A DNA stretch of 64,000 nucleotides from Candidatus Neomicrothrix sp. UBA7884 (GTDB taxonomy: Bacteria > Actinomycetota > Acidimicrobiia > Acidimicrobiales > MedAcidi-G1): the NCBI GenBank assembly GCA_002501135.1, contig DLRQ01000054.1, positions 6,529-70,528 of the forward strand, read 5' to 3'. This document shows, one piece after another, positions 1-7,678 of the stretch. The notes under the pieces were generated by a model that searched no databases, was not told where the DNA came from, and saw only the letters and a list, made by a program, of their open reading frames with translations. Numbering within the stretch: position 1 is the stretch's first letter; every line of letters starts with the position of its first letter. The position numbers were made by a program, and so were the translations under genes.

Positions 1-266
1 ATCAGGGCAATCCGGGTACTCGACCAGAGGGCCAGGAGTTCCTCGGTTCTGTTGTCAGCGTCGAGGAACCCGACCTTGATCACCTGATGGATGGGTCGCA
101 GCAGGAAGCGTCTCTTGTCCTCCAGAACAATGTAGGAGACGTAGTACCAGAACCCGATGAGGGTCAGCCCAAGGGTGAGCGGTGGCAGTGTGGCTCGGGC
201 AAGCTGCTCTGCACGGCTCATTCCGGTTGCCGGTGTGCCGGTCGGGGTCTCGTCGGTCGTGGTCAT
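1..266 (-). CDS. ABC transporter permease, NitT/TauT (SsuC-like) type, partial
   Basis: Reverse-strand reading from the ATG at 266-264 stays open to the window edge (88 residues), so the gene is cut off at the left. The visible part has a short polar N-terminus, one hydrophobic segment at about residues 33-50 (PPLTLGLTLIGFWYYVSYIV) and then a basic stretch followed by an amphipathic segment, as in the N-termini of SsuC/TauC-type permeases. The start overlaps the stop of the upstream ATPase gene as ATGA, so the two are translationally coupled. The assignment rests mainly on that neighbour; the conserved permease loop lies beyond the edge. The substrate cannot be told. Confidence 0.7.
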   Translation of the reverse strand, partial: MTTTDETPTGTPATGMSRAEQLARATLPPLTLGLTLIGFWYYVSYIVLEDKRRFLLRPIHQVIKVGFLDADNRTEELLALWSSTRIAL

Positions 267-1021
267 GAGTGCGACCCCCTCAACTCGACTGACACCTTGC
301 CGCTCAGTTCGGCAAAGTCCGGGTCGAACCTGAGGCTCGGGTCACGGGGGTAGTCGAACGGAACGTCGAACTCGGCGACGATCTGGCCCGGTCTGGCGGA
401 CATGACGAGCACCTTGGTCGACAGGAACACCGCCTCGCTGATCGAGTGGGTGATGAACAGTCCCGCAAACCCCTCGCGTAGGAAGAGCTGCTGGGTTTCG
501 CTGTTCAGGTGTTCGCGGGTGATCTCGTCGACGGCACCGAAGGGCTCGTCGAACAGGAACACCGGCGGCTTGAGTGTCAGCGACCTGGCCAGGGAGCACC
601 GCATCTTCATGCCTCCCGAGAGAGACTTGGGGTAGTGGTCCTCAAAGCCCTTCAGGCCGACGAGGTCGATTGCCTCCTGGGCCAGCTGCCTTCGCTCGGC
701 GATCGGCACGTCGTTTAGTTCGCTGAACAGTTCCACGTTGGCCCTGACGGTGCGCCACTGCAGGAGCGTGGCGTCCTGAAACACGTATCCCAGGTGGTCG
801 CGGTCTACTGATACCGATCCACCGGTCGGTTCCAGGAGCCCCGATGCGATCTTGAGAAGGGTTGACTTTCCACATCCCGACGGGCCTACGACCGTGACGA
901 ACTCGCCCTTGTTGACCGTGAACGAGATGTCGCGCAGTGCCTCGGTACCGTCAGGGAAGACCATGTCGATCCCATCGAATGCGAGGGATCCATCGGTCAG
1001 TACCTGATTGGTTGGTCCCAC
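263..1021 (-). CDS. ABC transporter ATP-binding protein, NitT/TauT/SsuB family
   Basis: This is a 252-residue ATPase subunit of an importer. It has Walker A GPSGCGKS at about 46-53, the Q-loop glutamine near 82, signature LSGGM near 134 and Walker B VFLFDEP near 154, followed by the H-loop histidine (FITHS). Size and motif spelling match the nitrate/sulfonate/taurine class, which also carries pyrimidine and thiamine precursors in ThiXYZ systems. The GTG start has a GGAGG Shine-Dalgarno a few bases upstream. It overlaps the downstream permease start. No substrate-binding protein is visible, so one probably lies left of the window. Family is firm, substrate unknown. Confidence 0.93.
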   Translation of the reverse strand: MGPTNQVLTDGSLAFDGIDMVFPDGTEALRDISFTVNKGEFVTVVGPSGCGKSTLLKIASGLLEPTGGSVSVDRDHLGYVFQDATLLQWRTVRANVELFSELNDVPIAERRQLAQEAIDLVGLKGFEDHYPKSLSGGMKMRCSLARSLTLKPPVFLFDEPFGAVDEITREHLNSETQQLFLREGFAGLFITHSISEAVFLSTKVLVMSARPGQIVAEFDVPFDYPRDPSLRFDPDFAELSGKVSVELRGSHS

Positions 1022-1158
1022 ACGGTCCTCCGCTGCGGTTCAATAGCTGGTGGTCATCGACTCGGTCCCGGCGGCCAAAGATAGCCACAACCGCGGGCTG
1101 AGACGAAGTTGGGCCGAGCCCGTGCTGTCACGACTGGGCAACTTGTGGCCAGTCCTCC

Positions 1159-1164
1159 TACGGT
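1159..1164 (+). promoter_or_regulatory. Putative -10 (TACGGT) of LLM oxidoreductase gene
   Basis: TACGGT ends 7 nt before the ATG at 1172; a transcript would begin at or next to the start codon. Confidence 0.45.
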
Positions 1165-1171
1165 GGATGCC

Positions 1172-2323
1172 ATGCGTACCGGAGTGTTCCTGTTCGGCGG
1201 GGTTGAGATGGACGACGCAGGTGCCGGACTCCCTGCGCCCATGGACCGGCGCTACTCAAAGGAGGAGGTGTGGCGGGCGACAGAGCAGATCATCGACACG
1301 GCGGTTCTCTGCGAGGGCCTGGGCTACGACTCCTTCTGGCTGACCGAGCACCACTTCCAGTACGAGGGCTACGAGGTTGTGCCCAACGGCATCCTCCTGG
1401 GCGCGGTGATAGCAGAGCGAACAGAGCGGCTCCGGATCGGTATGGCCTTCAACATCGTCCCCCAGTGGCACCCGCTGCGGCTGGCCGAGGACTTTGCCAC
1501 GCTCCACAACATCTCACGAGGTCGGGCCATCTTGGGAGTCGGTCGTGGCACCGTTCCCCGGGAGGCCGAGGTGCTGGGTACAAAGATCGGGAGTTTCGAC
1601 AACCCGGACCAGGCCGAGGCCGACAGGCTCAACCGACTCCAGTTTGACGAGGCCATGCAGGTCATCAACCTTGCGCTCAACGAGGAGCGGTTCTCGTTCC
1701 ACGGGGAGGTCTACGACTTTCCACCTCCGGGCATCCCCGACAGGGGAGACTTCGTTGAGGAGCTCACCCTTGTTCCCCAGCCAATCCACCCCTTCGAGAC
1801 GTGGCAGGCGGTCACCTCGCCGCCGACCCTGGAGCAGGTGCCCCGCTGGGGCTGGGGGGGCGTGTTCTGGAACAATCATCCGACCTTTACCAAGCAGAGC
1901 TGGGACCGCTTCGGCGAGGTGTGGGAGGAGGCTCACGGGCGGGCCCTCGAGCGGGGCGAGAAGCGGATGCTGGTGCGCTGTGTGCACGTGGCTGACACCT
2001 ACGAACAGGCGGTCAACGAGGTCCGACCCGGTCACGACGAGATGTGGAAGTTCCTCGGCCCCTATGGCTGGAGCAAGGGGTATATGGGTGAGGACGGAAA
2101 GCCTGCGGCGCCTGGCCTGATTCCCGGTCTGGAGGAGTCAATCGACCAGAAGATCTGGCTGGTCGGCACCGCCGACGACGTTGGGGAGCAGATCGAGTGG
2201 TACCGGGACCTTCTGGGTGTCGAGAACCTGATGTTGTTCCCGATGATGCCGGGTGACTCCTACACGGCGGTCGAGGACCAGTTGGGTCGGCTGGCCACCG
2301 ATGTCCTGCCCCGGTTCTCCTGA
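1172..2323 (+). CDS. LLM-class (luciferase-like) flavin-dependent oxidoreductase
   Basis: This 383-residue TIM-barrel oxidoreductase of the bacterial luciferase family has the typical opening (MRTGVFLF), the active-site-region TEHHF motif near residue 66 and the segment TERLRIGMAF followed by HPLRLAEDFATL. Members use FMN or F420 to oxidise or reduce small organics. An in-frame start at 1109 exists, but homology begins at the ATG at 1172 and a TACGGT hexamer lies 7 nt upstream, so 1172 was chosen. It is divergent from the ABC genes and just ahead of an FAD oxidoreductase, probably in one operon. Substrate and cofactor cannot be decided from sequence. Confidence 0.9.
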   Translation: MRTGVFLFGGVEMDDAGAGLPAPMDRRYSKEEVWRATEQIIDTAVLCEGLGYDSFWLTEHHFQYEGYEVVPNGILLGAVIAERTERLRIGMAFNIVPQWHPLRLAEDFATLHNISRGRAILGVGRGTVPREAEVLGTKIGSFDNPDQAEADRLNRLQFDEAMQVINLALNEERFSFHGEVYDFPPPGIPDRGDFVEELTLVPQPIHPFETWQAVTSPPTLEQVPRWGWGGVFWNNHPTFTKQSWDRFGEVWEEAHGRALERGEKRMLVRCVHVADTYEQAVNEVRPGHDEMWKFLGPYGWSKGYMGEDGKPAAPGLIPGLEESIDQKIWLVGTADDVGEQIEWYRDLLGVENLMLFPMMPGDSYTAVEDQLGRLATDVLPRFS

Positions 2324-2351
2324 CAGGTATCCCACGGGTTCCGGTAGCGGC

Positions 2352-3920
2352 GTGACGGACGCGGAGGTCATCGTTGTCGGTGGGGGCCACAACGGCCTCA
2401 TCTGTGGCGCGTACCTTTCCCGGGCAGGGGTTGACACGCTCCTCTTGGAGTCACGGTCGGATGTCGGGGGTTGCACCTCGACGGTCAGCGACCTGGGCGC
2501 CCGGTTCAACATCTGTCACTGCGACCACACCCTCATCAGGGCCATGCCGATCGCCGATGAGCTCGACCTTGCCGACCATGGCCTCCGCTACGTGGAGCCC
2601 GGGGCAGGCGCCATCTTTGCGTTCCACGACGGCGCTGAGCCCTGGGCTGTGTTCCACGACGCCGACCAGACCGTTGACGGCCTGGCGGGTTCCTACCCGC
2701 ACCAGGTTGACGCCTACCGCAGGTACCTCAGAGATGCCATGCCGGTCGCGGAGTTGGCGGTTGACATGGCGCGGACCATTCCGTCGGCACAACGCTTTGC
2801 CGGGGTCGCCCTTCGTCACCGGGCTCGGGGTGTGGCTCGCCTGTTGGACTGGTCGCGGTCCAGTGTCAGCGAGGTGCTCGCCAGGTACTTCGATGACTGG
2901 CACCTCTCGATGCCCGGGATCACGGTCGGACCAAGCATCTGGGGCCTGCCGCCTGACATGCCGGGCACTGGACTTGCGGCAATCAACTACGCCAGCCGGC
3001 ACCTGGTTCGTAGCGGCCGGCCCGTCGGTGGCAGCGGGGCCCTGACCGATTCCCTGCGCTCGGCGATGGAGTCCGCTGGTGGCCGCGTCAGGTGCGCCAG
3101 TCGGGTCCAGAACCTGATCGTGGACGATGGACGGGTCACGGGGGTCCGGCTCGCTGATGGCACGCAGTTGACCGCAGATGTGGTCGTCGCCGCGTGTGAC
3201 CCGGCACGCGTCTTCGTGGACTGGCTGGGCGACCCGCCAGCGGCGGCCCGTAGCTGCGTGGAGCGCTGGAGGGGTGCGGCGGTACCAGAGGGGTACGAGT
3301 CCAAGATAGACGCCATCCTCACAGGGAGGCCCACGCTGGCCGGTGGGTCCGGTCTGGCCGATCGCCACCCCGGTCTCGACCAGTTGGGCCAGTCCATGTA
3401 CGTGTCACCCTCGCCCGGCCAGGTGGCTGACGCCCATGTGGCCAGGGTCGAGGGCCGTGTCGCCGAGTTTCCCACCCTCTTGTCAGACCTGCCGTCCGTC
3501 TCCGATCCGACGATGGCTCCAGGCGGGGGTCGTCATGTGCTCAGCCTTGAGGTCCTGTTCACCCCGTATTCCCTGGTGGGCGGGTGGGAGGGTTCGGCTG
3601 AACCGGAACGTTGGCTGGAACTGTGGGCGGAGATGATGGAACCCGGTGCGCTGGACCTGGTCGAATCGTGGCGGGTGATGACGCCGAACCGCTACGAGAA
3701 TGAGTTTGCGATGCACAGGGGCCACACACCGTCCTGCGCTGTCACCCCCCTTGCGGCCTTCCTGGGTAGGCCCCGTGAGACGACCCGGTACCGCACCCCG
3801 GTGAAGGGCCTCTACCTGTCAGGCGCAGGAACCTTCCCCGGAGCCGGTGTCGTCGGAGCCTCGGGGCGCAACGCAGCCGATGCCGTCCACCGGGACATCA
3901 CGGGAAATCCGCTGGTCTGA
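2352..3920 (+). CDS. FAD-dependent oxidoreductase, phytoene-desaturase-like (COG1233 type)
   Basis: The 522-residue protein opens with a dinucleotide-binding motif (VIVVGGGHNGL, residues 7-16) and ends with the C-terminal FAD segment LYLSGAGTFPGAGVVGASGR, the layout of phytoene-dehydrogenase-like amine oxidases. A GTG at 2352 was chosen over an upstream in-frame ATG at 2253 because the latter lies inside the previous gene and adds a non-homologous stretch. It starts 28 nt after the LLM oxidoreductase, so co-transcription is likely. No carotenoid genes are adjacent, so a role in carotenoid synthesis is not supported; the substrate is unknown. Confidence 0.88.
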   Translation: MTDAEVIVVGGGHNGLICGAYLSRAGVDTLLLESRSDVGGCTSTVSDLGARFNICHCDHTLIRAMPIADELDLADHGLRYVEPGAGAIFAFHDGAEPWAVFHDADQTVDGLAGSYPHQVDAYRRYLRDAMPVAELAVDMARTIPSAQRFAGVALRHRARGVARLLDWSRSSVSEVLARYFDDWHLSMPGITVGPSIWGLPPDMPGTGLAAINYASRHLVRSGRPVGGSGALTDSLRSAMESAGGRVRCASRVQNLIVDDGRVTGVRLADGTQLTADVVVAACDPARVFVDWLGDPPAAARSCVERWRGAAVPEGYESKIDAILTGRPTLAGGSGLADRHPGLDQLGQSMYVSPSPGQVADAHVARVEGRVAEFPTLLSDLPSVSDPTMAPGGGRHVLSLEVLFTPYSLVGGWEGSAEPERWLELWAEMMEPGALDLVESWRVMTPNRYENEFAMHRGHTPSCAVTPLAAFLGRPRETTRYRTPVKGLYLSGAGTFPGAGVVGASGRNAADAVHRDITGNPLV

Positions 3921-3941
3921 CGGTGCCCGGCAGGTAGGTGC

Positions 3942-5186
3942 TCAGCCCTCCCGGTGAACCCTTGTCTGTTGGTCGGATGAGGCCACGAGCACGCCTCGTC
4001 TGAACACGCGGCGTGACATCGGGGCGTCGGCGATGGCGGCCCGTACCGACGGGGCGTCGATTGCCACGAGGTCTGCGACGTCACCTGGTTGGATCGACGA
4101 CTCGGGCAGTCCGAGAGCCCGTCGGGCGTTGGCGCTGACCATCGTGTAGGAGTCGTCCGGCGACTGGTGGCCGGCCATGACCATCAGGCTGGCGGTTTCG
4201 AGAGGGTCGCTGCGACCTACCAGGTTGAAGGGGTCCTGGACGTTGTCCGCTCCGGCGGCTAGGAGCACGCCGGCCTTCCGGAGGGCGGCGATTGCCGTGA
4301 GGCCCCGCGGGGTTGCTGCGGGATGGTCACGGCCCTGCAGGAACAGGTTCGTCTGGGGGAGGGCGAAGACAGCGATTCCGGCCTCGGAGACGAGGCTGGC
4401 TACCTCGGCCTGGACATCGGGACTCTGCATTCCGAGTGTGACGCAGTGGCCGGCGGAGACAGGGTTGGCGAAGCCGGAGTCGATGACCTGACGGGCGAGG
4501 GAGCGCAGGGTGAGCACCGACGGGTCCAGTGCCTCATCGACGTGGAGGTCTACACCGATGCCTGCCTCGGAAGCGACCCTGAGGGCATGGGAGATCAGGC
4601 CTGGACCATCGGGATCCAGGTGGGGGCAGCCACCCACCAGGTCGGCGCCGGCCTCAATGGCAGCATCCAGCGATGCCCTGTTGGCGGATCCCTCCGGGCC
4701 CGTCATGGGGTTGCCTGTGAGGGCGACGACCTGGACGTCCATCAGTCCCTCCATGTGCCGGCGGGCATCCAGAACGGCCTCCAGGTTCTGCGTGCCGGCC
4801 CCGACGTTGACATGCGTTCGAACGGCGGTGACCCCGTGGACCAGGAGCAGCTCCATCGCCCTGAGGGCCCGTTGGGTTGTGTCCTCGAAGCTGAACTTCC
4901 CGGCCGAGTTGGCTGAGACCCATGCGTCGATCGCCCCACGGAGGTCGCCCGTGGTGTTGTGCACCCACTCGGCGGTGAGTGCCTTGTCGAGGTGTGCATG
5001 GGGATCAACCATGGCAGGAAGGACCAGCCACCCGCCCAGGTCCTGGCCGGGGATTCGCCCATCGGTACGATCTCCGACCCCGTGGACCTCGTCTACGAAA
5101 CCATCGAGGATGCGGATGTCAACCCGGCTGCCGTCGGCAAGGGTGGCGTCACTCAGGACGAACTCGTTCACCTTTTCGTCTTCCAC
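3942..5186 (-). CDS. Amidohydrolase, cytosine deaminase-like
   Basis: This 414-residue metal-dependent amidohydrolase shows HxH at His63/His65 (DPHAHLDK), a metal His215 and catalytic-type Glu218 in VDLHVDEAL, His247 in SAGHC and Asp314 in AAGADN. The order and spacing match cytosine deaminases and related isocytosine or N-isopropylammelide hydrolases, so deamination or amide hydrolysis of a nitrogen heterocycle is expected. The start is a GTG at 5186 with GGAG upstream. It is convergent with the FAD oxidoreductase and divergent from the creatininase-family gene. The active site looks intact; cytosine itself as substrate is unproven because no codB-like permease is adjacent. Confidence 0.88.
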   Translation of the reverse strand: MEDEKVNEFVLSDATLADGSRVDIRILDGFVDEVHGVGDRTDGRIPGQDLGGWLVLPAMVDPHAHLDKALTAEWVHNTTGDLRGAIDAWVSANSAGKFSFEDTTQRALRAMELLLVHGVTAVRTHVNVGAGTQNLEAVLDARRHMEGLMDVQVVALTGNPMTGPEGSANRASLDAAIEAGADLVGGCPHLDPDGPGLISHALRVASEAGIGVDLHVDEALDPSVLTLRSLARQVIDSGFANPVSAGHCVTLGMQSPDVQAEVASLVSEAGIAVFALPQTNLFLQGRDHPAATPRGLTAIAALRKAGVLLAAGADNVQDPFNLVGRSDPLETASLMVMAGHQSPDDSYTMVSANARRALGLPESSIQPGDVADLVAIDAPSVRAAIADAPMSRRVFRRGVLVASSDQQTRVHREG

Positions 5187-5289
5187 GGCGCTCCGGATTC
5201 CTCGTCCGTTGCCTCAGGCGGCGGTCCTGCGGCATTTCGATGCTAGCGATGCTGCCGTGCCGGCAGCGCCCCAGGTGCGGTCCGCTGGT

Positions 5290-5295
5290 TAGGGT
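5290..5295 (+). promoter_or_regulatory. Putative -10 (TAGGGT) of creatininase-family gene
   Basis: TAGGGT ends 6 nt before the ATG at 5302 and no Shine-Dalgarno lies between. Confidence 0.45.
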
Positions 5296-5301
5296 TGCCG
5301 C

Positions 5302-6072
5302 ATGTCTGGACGCCTTGCCGACCTGTCGGGACCGACCATCACCGATGCAATAGGTACCGACTCGGTGGTGCTGCTACCCGTTGGCGCCATCGAACAGCAT
5401 GGCCCCCATCTGCCCCTGTCGGTCGATGCCGTCATCGCCGAAGAGGTGGCCTCGGCGCTGCTGACCGCAGTCGGCGACGAGGTCGACCTCTGGCTACTTC
5501 CGACCCTCGCCGTGTCCAAGTCCAACGAGCACGCCTGGTCGCCCGGAACTCTCTGGTTGAGTTCCGAGACGATGCTGAGGGTCCTCGACGACATCGCCAC
5601 CTGCGTCGCTACCACGCCTGCGCGCAGGCTCGTGTTCCTGAACGCCCACGGCGGGAACACGTCGCTTCTATCGGTGGCCTGCCGGGACATCCGGGTAAAG
5701 CATGACCTGTTGACCTTTCTCGTGCACCCGTCCCTGCCGCCTGCGTCGGGTGGTACGAGCACCGAGGAGGAGTTCGGCATGGGAATCCACGGTGGCCTCA
5801 ACGAGACCTCGGTGTTCGCCCACCTGCGACCCGGAGAGGCCAACATGGATCTTGCCGTGCGCAGGGTTCCTGACTGGATGGCAGGGAACACGTCGGTCCG
5901 CTTTGGCGGCCCTGTCCAGTTCGGGTGGACCAGCCGCGACTTCGGTCCCGACGGCCATATCGGCGATCCCACCGGCGCGAACCCTGAGTTGGGTCGGGAG
6001 CTGTTCGATGCGGCCGTGGCTGGTCTTGCCGAGCAGATACACGAGATAGCCGGGTTCGACTTCAGGGCCTGA
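5302..6072 (+). CDS. Creatininase-family hydrolase (creatinine amidohydrolase fold)
   Basis: The 256-residue protein has the family's metal-binding motifs: PVGAIEQHGPHLPLSVD (Glu31, His33, Asp42), NAHGGN (His116) and GIHGGLNETS (His163, Glu168). The family includes creatininase, the mycofactocin peptidase MftE and the archaeal formylaminopyrimidine deformylase ArfB, all hydrolysing amide-type bonds at a two-metal site. A TAGGGT hexamer 6 nt before the ATG suggests a leaderless message. A thiamine-binding-domain gene and a BMP-type importer follow on the same strand. No mycofactocin genes are nearby, so MftE is unlikely; creatinine or a formylated pyrimidine is possible. Confidence 0.9.
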   Translation: MSGRLADLSGPTITDAIGTDSVVLLPVGAIEQHGPHLPLSVDAVIAEEVASALLTAVGDEVDLWLLPTLAVSKSNEHAWSPGTLWLSSETMLRVLDDIATCVATTPARRLVFLNAHGGNTSLLSVACRDIRVKHDLLTFLVHPSLPPASGGTSTEEEFGMGIHGGLNETSVFAHLRPGEANMDLAVRRVPDWMAGNTSVRFGGPVQFGWTSRDFGPDGHIGDPTGANPELGRELFDAAVAGLAEQIHEIAGFDFRA

Positions 6073-6115
6073 GCAGGCGTTTCACGACAGGGCGTATCTG
6101 GGGCATGATGGCCCG

Positions 6116-6349
6116 GTGCGGATTACAGCCGAGTTCACGATCGAACCCTTTGTGGATGGCGATCCGGGACCCCATGTCCTGGCCGCAATAGAGGTCGCAG
6201 AATCAGCCGGGCTGATCGTGGAGGTAGGACCGTTCGGTACCGCGGTCAGCGGTGGCCCTGAGGTGGTTATGTCCACAGTTGACGGGATCCTCAGGGCCGC
6301 AGTTGCCAACGGGGCCACGCGGGTTTCGATGCAACTGAACGTCGGGTGA
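6116..6349 (+). CDS. Thiamine-binding domain protein (MTH1187/DUF77 family)
   Basis: This 77-residue protein has the small ferredoxin-like pattern of the Thiamine_BP (DUF77) family: a beta strand RITAEFTIEPF, a helix ending in the EVGPFGTAVSG turn, and a final helix-strand with ATRVSMQLNV. Family members bind thiamine or related pyrimidines and sit beside precursor transporters. The GTG start at 6116 follows the creatininase gene by 43 nt, with the hexamer CATGAT 6 nt upstream. Its place between a hydrolase and an ABC importer supports a link to vitamin-precursor handling, but ligand binding was shown only for relatives. Confidence 0.8.
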   Translation: MRITAEFTIEPFVDGDPGPHVLAAIEVAESAGLIVEVGPFGTAVSGGPEVVMSTVDGILRAAVANGATRVSMQLNVG

Positions 6350-6393
6350 CCAACCGGCATCCTCTCCGTTGACCGGTGGCGCGTCCACAGAAT

Positions 6394-6452
6394 ACCTGAC
6401 AGAGTGTTGAACGCTCAGGTGCGAGATGAACAAGGGTCGGTGTAGCGACCCT
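6394..6452 (+). promoter_or_regulatory. Two hairpins in the leader of the BMP lipoprotein gene
   Basis: ACCTGA (6394-6399) can pair with TCAGGT (6415-6420), and AGGGTCG (6433-6439) with CGACCCT (6446-6452). Both lie in the 132-nt gap before the lipoprotein gene. They do not match a TPP or purine riboswitch as far as can be judged by eye; they could be an attenuator or an unknown leader element. Confidence 0.35.
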
Positions 6453-6481
6453 GATCGCGGCTGGTGAAAGGGGTAAATCGA

Positions 6482-7567
6482 ATGACGATCCAGAGACGCC
6501 TGTTTGGCCTCCTGGCGGTGGTCCTGACGCTCGGAATGGTGGCCTCGGCCTGCGGTTCCGACGACGGTGCGGACACCAAGGCAGCGTTCATCTACGTTGG
6601 ACCTGTCGGCGACGCCGGCTGGACCTACGCCCATGATCAGGGACGGGTTGCCGCGGCGGCCGAGACCGGTGTGGAAACGGCGTACGTTGAGGCCGTTCCC
6701 GAGGGAACTGCTGACTTCGGTAACCACGCCCGCGACTTCATCGACCAGGGCTACAACGTCATCATCGGAACATCGTTCGGTTACATGGACGACATGCTGG
6801 CACTTGCCGACGAGTACCCCGATGTCGTCTTTGAGCACGTTTCCGGCTTCAAGCAGAACGACACCAACTTCGGCAACACCTTCGGCCGAATGTACGAGCC
6901 CCGGTATCTGACCGGGATGGTCGCCGGCTCTGCAACCGAGTCGAACCTGCTCGGCTACGTGGCGGCGTTTCCGATCCCCGAGGTAATCCGGGGTATCAAC
7001 GCCTTCACGCTCGGTGTGCGCGAGGTCAATCCGGATGCACAGGTTGAGGTGATCTGGACGAGTACCTGGTTCGATCCAGCGGTCGAGGGTGATTCCGCCC
7101 AGGCCCTGCTCGACAAGGGTGCCGATGTGATCGCAATGCACCAGGACTCAACCGCCGCAGGCGAGAAGGCCGAGGCGGCTGGTGCCCGGTGGGTTTCCTA
7201 CAACTCCGACATGAGCGCATTCGCACCCAATGCATTCCTGACCGCGCCGGTCTGGGACTGGGGCCCGCGTTACGTCGAGATCATCGAGGCCGCCAAGGCA
7301 GGCACCTACAAGCCGGGTGCCTACTGGGGCTCAATGGCGGATGGCGTAGTCGATATTGCCGACATCGCAGCCGACGTTGACGCAGGCGTGAAGTCAGCCG
7401 TGGCAGACAAGAAGGCGGCGATCATCGCCGGCAACTTCCATGTCTTCAGCGGTCCGATCAACGACCAGGACGGCTACCTTGTCGTCGCTGCGGGCGAGAC
7501 CATGGATGACGGTTCGATGCTCGGAATGGACTTCTTCGTAGAGGGAGTGATCGGCTCCACTGGCTGA
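6482..7567 (+). CDS. BMP-family ABC transporter substrate-binding lipoprotein
   Basis: The 361-residue lipoprotein has an export signal (basic RR then LLAVVLTLGMVASAC) with the lipobox cysteine at residue 24, followed by the Bmp/Med domain: FIYVGPVGDAGWTYAHDQG, GTSFGYMDDMLALADEYPDV and later MHQDSTAAGEKAEAAGARW. BMP proteins capture purine nucleosides or related ligands for NupOPQ-type importers. The ATG at 6482 was chosen over the GTG at 6464 because GAAAGGGG lies about 10 nt before it. A strong hairpin follows, as is common after binding-protein genes that need higher expression. Ligand unknown; the thiamine-binding neighbour hints at a nucleoside or pyrimidine. Confidence 0.93.
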   Translation: MTIQRRLFGLLAVVLTLGMVASACGSDDGADTKAAFIYVGPVGDAGWTYAHDQGRVAAAAETGVETAYVEAVPEGTADFGNHARDFIDQGYNVIIGTSFGYMDDMLALADEYPDVVFEHVSGFKQNDTNFGNTFGRMYEPRYLTGMVAGSATESNLLGYVAAFPIPEVIRGINAFTLGVREVNPDAQVEVIWTSTWFDPAVEGDSAQALLDKGADVIAMHQDSTAAGEKAEAAGARWVSYNSDMSAFAPNAFLTAPVWDWGPRYVEIIEAAKAGTYKPGAYWGSMADGVVDIADIAADVDAGVKSAVADKKAAIIAGNFHVFSGPINDQDGYLVVAAGETMDDGSMLGMDFFVEGVIGSTG

Positions 7568-7597
7568 TCCGACAGTTCTCGAACCTGATACACGTGC

Positions 7598-7634
7598 ACG
7601 GCGGCGCCGAAGGGAATCTCCCCGGCGCCGCCGT
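7598..7634 (+). terminator. Strong intra-operon hairpin (partial terminator)
   Basis: A perfect 12-bp stem, ACGGCGGCGCCG (7598-7609) with CGGCGCCGCCGT (7623-7634), has an inner GGG/CCC extension. There is no T-tract. It probably limits read-through from the lipoprotein gene or protects its 3' end. Confidence 0.7.
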
Positions 7635-7678
7635 CGCGTCCAGCCCCGAAGGCCCCCTCCGATGAGGCAACCCAGACC

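Noticed and set aside
6350..6481. TPP or purine riboswitch before the BMP lipoprotein gene
   Set aside because: Hairpins are present, but the conserved core sequences of these riboswitches were not found.
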